Assembly (NCBI GenBank): GCA_038063315.1
Contig: JBBTVI010000043.1
Location: 1 to 17,393, forward strand
Direction of reading: 5' to 3'
From: JBBTVI01 sp038063315
Lineage (GTDB): Bacteria > Patescibacteriota > Minisyncoccia > Sungbacterales > HO2-52-23
DNA length: 17,393 nt
Positions 14,452 to 17,393 of this stretch are shown in pieces. A program made the translations under genes and the position numbers. Within the stretch, counting starts at the first letter, position 1, and the number at the start of each line of letters is the position of its first letter. The notes beneath the pieces are model-generated. The model ran no database searches. It was not told where the DNA came from and saw only the letters and a list, made by a program, of their open reading frames with translations.

Positions 14452-15363
14452 ATGCCATCCGGGAGTAAAAATATCAAAGCAAGAATTCGGGCGGTGCGCA
14501 ACATCCGGAAGATCACCAAAGCCATGGAATTGGTGTCGGCCGCCAAGATGCGCCGCGCGGTCGGAGCGACGCTCGCGTCGCGGCCGTACGCAGCCGCCTC
14601 GTGGACCGTGCTGAACGATCTTGCGGCGGTCGTGGACCCGGCGTCACATCCGTATCTTTTCGCATCCGGTGGGGCCGCATCGCGCGTTCTTATCCTTGTG
14701 ATGACGCCGGACCGGGGACTCTGCGGCAATCTGACAGTCGAGATTTTCCGGCGGGCCGATGAGTTCGCCTTGACTCTCGCCGGACAGGTCGAACGCATTG
14801 ATTATGCGGTCATCGGGAAAAAAGGCGCGGAGCGCATGGGCCGGAGGGGTCTCAATCTCGTGGCGTCATTTTCAAAGCTGTCCGTCATCCCCACGCCCGA
14901 TGAATTCCAGCCGATCGCGCTTTTTATCACGAAAGGATTTTTGGAAAAACAATACGATCGCGTCTTTTTGATCTATACTGATTTCATCTCCTCGCTCGCG
15001 AGACGCGCAACCGTGCACCAGCTTCTCCCTTTGACATATAGCGCGGAATTGGGGGCTGTGTCACGGCGCGCCGACGAGGCGGCAGATGGGGCGAGCCGTC
15101 GGGCTTTCGCCTTTGTTTTTGAACCGGGACGGGATGCGGTTTTGTCCGCAATTCTTCCGCGCCTGATCGAGACGCAGCTTTATCAGGCGATGCTTGAATC
15201 GTGCGCGTCCGAACATTCCAGTCGCATGGTCGCAATGAAAAACGCGTCCGATTCCGCGGCGGACATCGCGGACGATCTGGCGCTTGCGTTCAACCAAATG
15301 CGTCAGGCCTCGATCACGCGTGAGATCGCGGAGATCTCGGCGGGAAAAGCGGTGCTGGAGTAA
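14452..15363 (+). CDS. atpG: F1F0 ATP synthase gamma subunit
   Basis: The gamma subunit forms the central rotor shaft of F1. Seen: the conserved N-terminus IKARIRAVRNIRKITKAMEL, the central TPDRGLCGNL (matching SDRGLCGG in other gamma subunits), and the conserved C-terminal helix QMRQASITREIAEISAG. From the ATG at 14452 the product has 303 residues, in the usual range, and starts where family members start. An ATG at 14401 has a better-placed GAAGGA site (14387-14392) and would add 17 residues without family similarity, so the true start is uncertain. Unusually, the gene before it is the divergent flippase, not atpA, and atpD is separated by 453 bp that hold an opposite-strand gene. Confidence 0.95.
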   Translation: MPSGSKNIKARIRAVRNIRKITKAMELVSAAKMRRAVGATLASRPYAAASWTVLNDLAAVVDPASHPYLFASGGAASRVLILVMTPDRGLCGNLTVEIFRRADEFALTLAGQVERIDYAVIGKKGAERMGRRGLNLVASFSKLSVIPTPDEFQPIALFITKGFLEKQYDRVFLIYTDFISSLARRATVHQLLPLTYSAELGAVSRRADEAADGASRRAFAFVFEPGRDAVLSAILPRLIETQLYQAMLESCASEHSSRMVAMKNASDSAADIADDLALAFNQMRQASITREIAEISAGKAVLE

Positions 15364-15398
15364 CCTCTCGCAGCGTTATCAAAACCGCCATCACATGC

Positions 15399-15487
15399 GT
15401 CATTGCGAGGAGCGATAGCGACGAAGCAATCCAGAAAACACTGGATTGCCGCGCGCCCCCTCGCAGCTCGGGGTCGCTCGCAATGAC
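15399..15487. repeat. MITE-like repeat after atpG (copy C)
   Basis: An 89-bp element with gtcattgcgag/ctcgcaatgac terminal inverted repeats and internal gacgaagcaatccag/ctggattgccgcgcg, closely matching copy B without its extra hairpin. Its left flank (15364-15398) also matches the flanks of copies A and D, beginning right at the atpG stop codon. The fold could act as a weak transcription end for atpG. Confidence 0.85.
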
Positions 15488-15531
15488 ATCTGGGAGGGGG
15501 TTCTGTGTTGGAGTAATTTCATTCAAAATGC

Positions 15532-15561
15532 ATAAAAAGGCTCCGGTGCGAACAGCGGAGC
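15532..15561 (-). terminator. Intrinsic terminator of the small membrane protein gene
   Basis: Read on the minus strand, gctccg pairs with cggagc (complements of 15556-15561 and 15540-15545) around a 10-base loop, followed by ctttttat. It lies 21 bases after the stop of the 55-codon ORF at 15583, in the correct orientation. Confidence 0.7.
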
Positions 15562-15582
15562 TATGGCTGGGAGATGGCTATC

Positions 15583-15750
15583 TTATTTATCGGCTATTCG
15601 ACCAAGTTCAAGTGCGAACCAAAATGTAAGGAGACTGGCGGGGACCGCGAAGCTGATGGCCGCATGAAGATTATTGGTGAGTGCGGCAATACCATTAAAG
15701 ACCCCGAAGCCAACGGCTAGTCCTAAAACAGGTGCTGCAAGGAAAAGCAT
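15583..15750 (-). CDS. Small two-helix membrane protein between atpG and atpD
   Basis: A 55-residue ORF on the minus strand, from ATG (15750-15748) to TAA (15585-15583). The product starts MLFLAAPVLGLAVGFGVF and has two hydrophobic segments (about residues 2-24 and 30-48) joined by a short polar turn (LTNNLH), ending in ELGRIADK. An AAAGGGG ribosome binding site lies five bases before the ATG, a promoter with a perfect TTGACA lies at 15796-15823, and a terminator follows at 15532-15561. Together these make a complete monocistronic unit, strong support for such a short gene. It converges with atpG and diverges from atpD. I do not recognise the family. It does not clearly match AtpZ/AtpI, although its position among atp genes invites that comparison. 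Codon use looks normal for the window. Confidence 0.7.
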   Translation of the reverse strand: MLFLAAPVLGLAVGFGVFNGIAALTNNLHAAISFAVPASLLTFWFALELGRIADK

Positions 15751-15795
15751 ACATGCCCCTTTGAGTTGTGAATGTCCGAGACGAGTACTTTTTTT

Positions 15796-15823
15796 AGTAT
15801 CGTAAAATCAAATAAAATGTCAA
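15796..15823 (-). promoter_or_regulatory. Promoter of the small membrane protein gene
   Basis: On the minus strand, TTGACA (complement of 15818-15823) and GATACT (complement of 15796-15801) are 16 bp apart, predicting a start near 15789 and a leader of about 39 nt. The -35 box lies within the first codons of atpD, so this promoter and the atpD start overlap head to head. Confidence 0.6.
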
Positions 15824-17187
15824 GTACTGGAACAATTAAGCAAATCATCGGGCCGGTGGTGGACGTGGAATTTCCGGAAGAAAAATTGCCGGATATTTTT
15901 CATGCGCTCCGCGTTGAAGACGGCAAAAAACCATTGACGCTCGAGGTTGAGCAGCACATCGGGGGAAATATGGTGCGCTGTATCGCGATGGATTCGACCG
16001 ACGGTCTCAGACGCGGAGTCGCGGTGAAAGATGCCGGAAGCGCGATCACGACTCCGGTGGGTCCGGAGACGCTCGGCCGGATTTTTAATGTTTTGGGCGA
16101 GGTCATTGATAACGGACCGGAGATCAAGGCAAAAAAACGCTATCCCATTCATCGCGAACCGCCGCCCTTTACCGAGCAATCCATCGAGACCGCGGTTTTT
16201 GAGACCGGAATCAAGGTTATTGATCTCATCTGCCCGTTTATGAAAGGCGGGAAAGTCGGCCTTTTCGGCGGCGCCGGAGTCGGTAAAACCGTCATCATTC
16301 AGGAGCTGATCCGGAACATCGCGGCCGAGCATGGCGGGTACTCGGTCTTTGCCGGAGTCGGAGAACGGACGCGCGAGGGAAACGACCTTTACCACGAGAT
16401 GCGCTCATCCGGCGTGATTGATAAGACCGCGATGGTCTTTGGCCAGATGAACGAGCCGCCCGGAGCCCGCGCGCGCGTCGCGCTGACGGCGCTGTCCATG
16501 GCCGAATACTTCCGCGACGAGGAACAAAAGGACGTTTTGCTTTTCATTGATAATATCTTTCGGTTTACTCAGGCCGGCTCCGAAGTGTCCGCGCTTCTCG
16601 GGCGCATCCCGTCCGCGGTGGGGTACCAACCGACGCTTGCAACCGAGATGGGGGAATTACAGGAGCGCATCACGTCAACGACAAAAGGGTCGGTAACGTC
16701 GGTGCAGGCGGTTTATGTTCCGGCCGACGACCTAACGGACCCGGCGCCCGCGACGACATTCGGACACCTTGATTCCACTGTCGTGCTCTCGCGTTCTCTT
16801 GCGGAGCTCGGAATTTATCCGGCGGTGGATCCGCTTGATTCCACGTCCACGATTCTTGACCCGGCAATCGTCGGGGATGAGCACTACGGCGTCGCGCGCG
16901 GCGTGCAGCAGATTTTGCAGCGCTATAAGGATTTGCAGGATATTATCGCGATCCTCGGCATGGAGGAGTTGTCCGACGAGGATAAGCTTACTGTGACGCG
17001 CGCGCGCAAAATCCAGCGCTTTTTGTCGCAACCATTCTTCGTTGCCGAACAGTTTACGGGCCAAAGCGGAAAATACGTATCACTTAAGGAAACCATCCGC
17101 GGCTTCAAAGAAATTCTTGACGGTACCCACGACGCCAAACCCGAACAAGCGTTTTATATGAAGGGCGGAATAGATGAGGTGGAATAA
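15817..17187 (+). CDS. atpD: F1F0 ATP synthase beta subunit (catalytic)
   Basis: The catalytic beta subunit makes or hydrolyses ATP at the alpha-beta interface of F1. Seen: N-terminal beta-barrel GTIKQIIGPVVDVEFPEE, P-loop GGAGVGKT (151-158), GVGERTREGND with catalytic E183, FGQMNEPPGARARV, Walker B LLFIDNIFRFTQAGSEV, SALLGRIPSAVGYQPTL, the conserved AGIYPAVDPLDS-like segment, and a C-terminal domain with LGMEELSDEDKLTV and SQPFFVAEQFTG. From the ATG at 15817 the product has 456 residues, the usual size. ATG at 15772 would add 15 unlike residues. No Shine-Dalgarno precedes either start. TAAAAT at 15803-15808 could be a -10 box that gives a nearly leaderless message, but no -35 box supports it. 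No atpC follows; a palindrome and a terminator do. Confidence 0.97.
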   Translation: MSSTGTIKQIIGPVVDVEFPEEKLPDIFHALRVEDGKKPLTLEVEQHIGGNMVRCIAMDSTDGLRRGVAVKDAGSAITTPVGPETLGRIFNVLGEVIDNGPEIKAKKRYPIHREPPPFTEQSIETAVFETGIKVIDLICPFMKGGKVGLFGGAGVGKTVIIQELIRNIAAEHGGYSVFAGVGERTREGNDLYHEMRSSGVIDKTAMVFGQMNEPPGARARVALTALSMAEYFRDEEQKDVLLFIDNIFRFTQAGSEVSALLGRIPSAVGYQPTLATEMGELQERITSTTKGSVTSVQAVYVPADDLTDPAPATTFGHLDSTVVLSRSLAELGIYPAVDPLDSTSTILDPAIVGDEHYGVARGVQQILQRYKDLQDIIAILGMEELSDEDKLTVTRARKIQRFLSQPFFVAEQFTGQSGKYVSLKETIRGFKEILDGTHDAKPEQAFYMKGGIDEVE

Positions 17188-17192
17188 TTTTG

Positions 17193-17226
17193 TTTGCACT
17201 TAAACGCGATCGCGTTTAAGTGCAAA
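17193..17226. repeat. GCGATCGC-centred perfect palindrome, 34 bp (family member 3)
   Basis: The whole stretch, tttgcacttaaac through gtttaagtgcaaa, is self-complementary around GCGATCGC (axis between 17209 and 17210) and contains the same 32 bp as 2893-2924. It begins five bases after the atpD stop and precedes the terminator at 17245. In RNA it would fold into a long hairpin at the 3' end of the atpD message. Confidence 0.88.
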
Positions 17227-17244
17227 GACGGGTCTAATGTGAGG

Positions 17245-17268
17245 AAGCGCCGATTGGCGCTTTTTTGA
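17245..17268 (+). terminator. Intrinsic terminator of atpD
   Basis: aagcgcc (17245-17251) pairs with ggcgctt (17256-17262) around a gatt loop, running directly into a tttttt tract (17261-17266). It ends transcription of atpD without any downstream atp gene. Confidence 0.88.
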
Positions 17269-17339
17269 TTTTGATTAAACATGACGGCGGTGGCGTTAGA
17301 GTAATCCCTCACAGTCCTACCGCGATTGCCACCATATGT

Positions 17340-17393
17340 GTCATTGCGAGGAGGCCTGCCGCAGGACGACGAAGCAATCCAAATCCTGGATTG
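17340..17393. repeat. MITE-like interspersed repeat, cut by window edge (copy D)
   Basis: It starts gtcattgcgagg and continues with gacgaagcaatcc and a ctggattg segment at the window end, matching copies B and C. Some 14 bases (cctgccgcaggac) inside its left arm form a small extra palindrome not present in copy C. Its left flank from about 17303 (agtaatccctcacag) matches the flanks of copies A and C. Confidence 0.8.

Noticed and set aside
15583..15750. AtpZ or AtpI identity for the small membrane protein
   Set aside because: Only the position near atp genes and the two helices fit; the family sequence patterns I know are not visible, so no name was given.
1..17393. CRISPR array or transposase gene
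   Set aside because: No regularly spaced direct repeats with unique spacers, and no ORF with transposase or integrase motifs, were seen. The repeats here are dispersed palindromes.

Overview
The window looks like a bacterial chromosome segment of roughly balanced base composition. It has short intergenic gaps inside one long operon, stops that fit the standard bacterial code, weak or absent Shine-Dalgarno sequences for many operon genes, and many small interspersed palindromic repeats. Overlapping glycosyltransferase genes, isolated ATP synthase genes and 'gtcattgcgag' repeats would fit a candidate-phyla (Patescibacteria/Parcubacteria-like) genome. I see no marker gene that proves this, so the assignment is a guess.

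Layout. (1) 1-921 has no long gene. It holds a cut-off copy of a MITE-like repeat, a 148-bp inverted-repeat region, a promoter-to-terminator unit (281-582) that reads best as a small structured RNA, a GCGATCGC-centred palindrome, and a second type of MITE-like repeat. (2) 922-2858, plus strand: a three-gene operon (HD-domain phosphohydrolase, a 140-residue protein I do not recognise, and a ~70-residue possible ribbon-helix-helix protein) ending in a good intrinsic terminator. (3) 2972-14195, minus strand: a ten-gene surface-glycan operon. In transcription order it encodes a Wzx-like flippase, a GT4-methyltransferase fusion, a methyltransferase, four more GT4 glycosyltransferases, a TylF-type O-methyltransferase, a GT2 glycosyltransferase and a polyprenyl-phosphate sugar-phosphate transferase. 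(4) 14452-17187: atpG and atpD of the F1 ATP synthase, on the plus strand but not in one operon. The gap holds a MITE-like repeat and a complete minus-strand transcription unit (promoter, Shine-Dalgarno, 55-codon ORF, terminator) for a small two-helix membrane protein. (5) 17193-17393: a second perfect copy of the GCGATCGC palindrome, the atpD terminator and another cut-off MITE-like repeat.

How the genes work together. The operon supplies most steps of a lipid-linked glycan pathway. The PGT would load the first sugar phosphate on undecaprenyl phosphate, six glycosyltransferases would extend it, three methyltransferase activities would decorate it, and the flippase would move it across the membrane. 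No polymerase, chain-length regulator, ligase or nucleotide-sugar synthesis gene is in view. AtpG and AtpD are the rotor shaft and catalytic subunits of F1. The other subunits are not in the window, so the usual atp gene order is broken here.

Most unusual points: the small membrane protein unit wedged between atpG and atpD; the repeated 32-34-bp perfect palindrome in intergenic regions; the unassigned RNA unit at 281-582; and the 'gtcattgcgag' repeats that surround the displaced atp genes.
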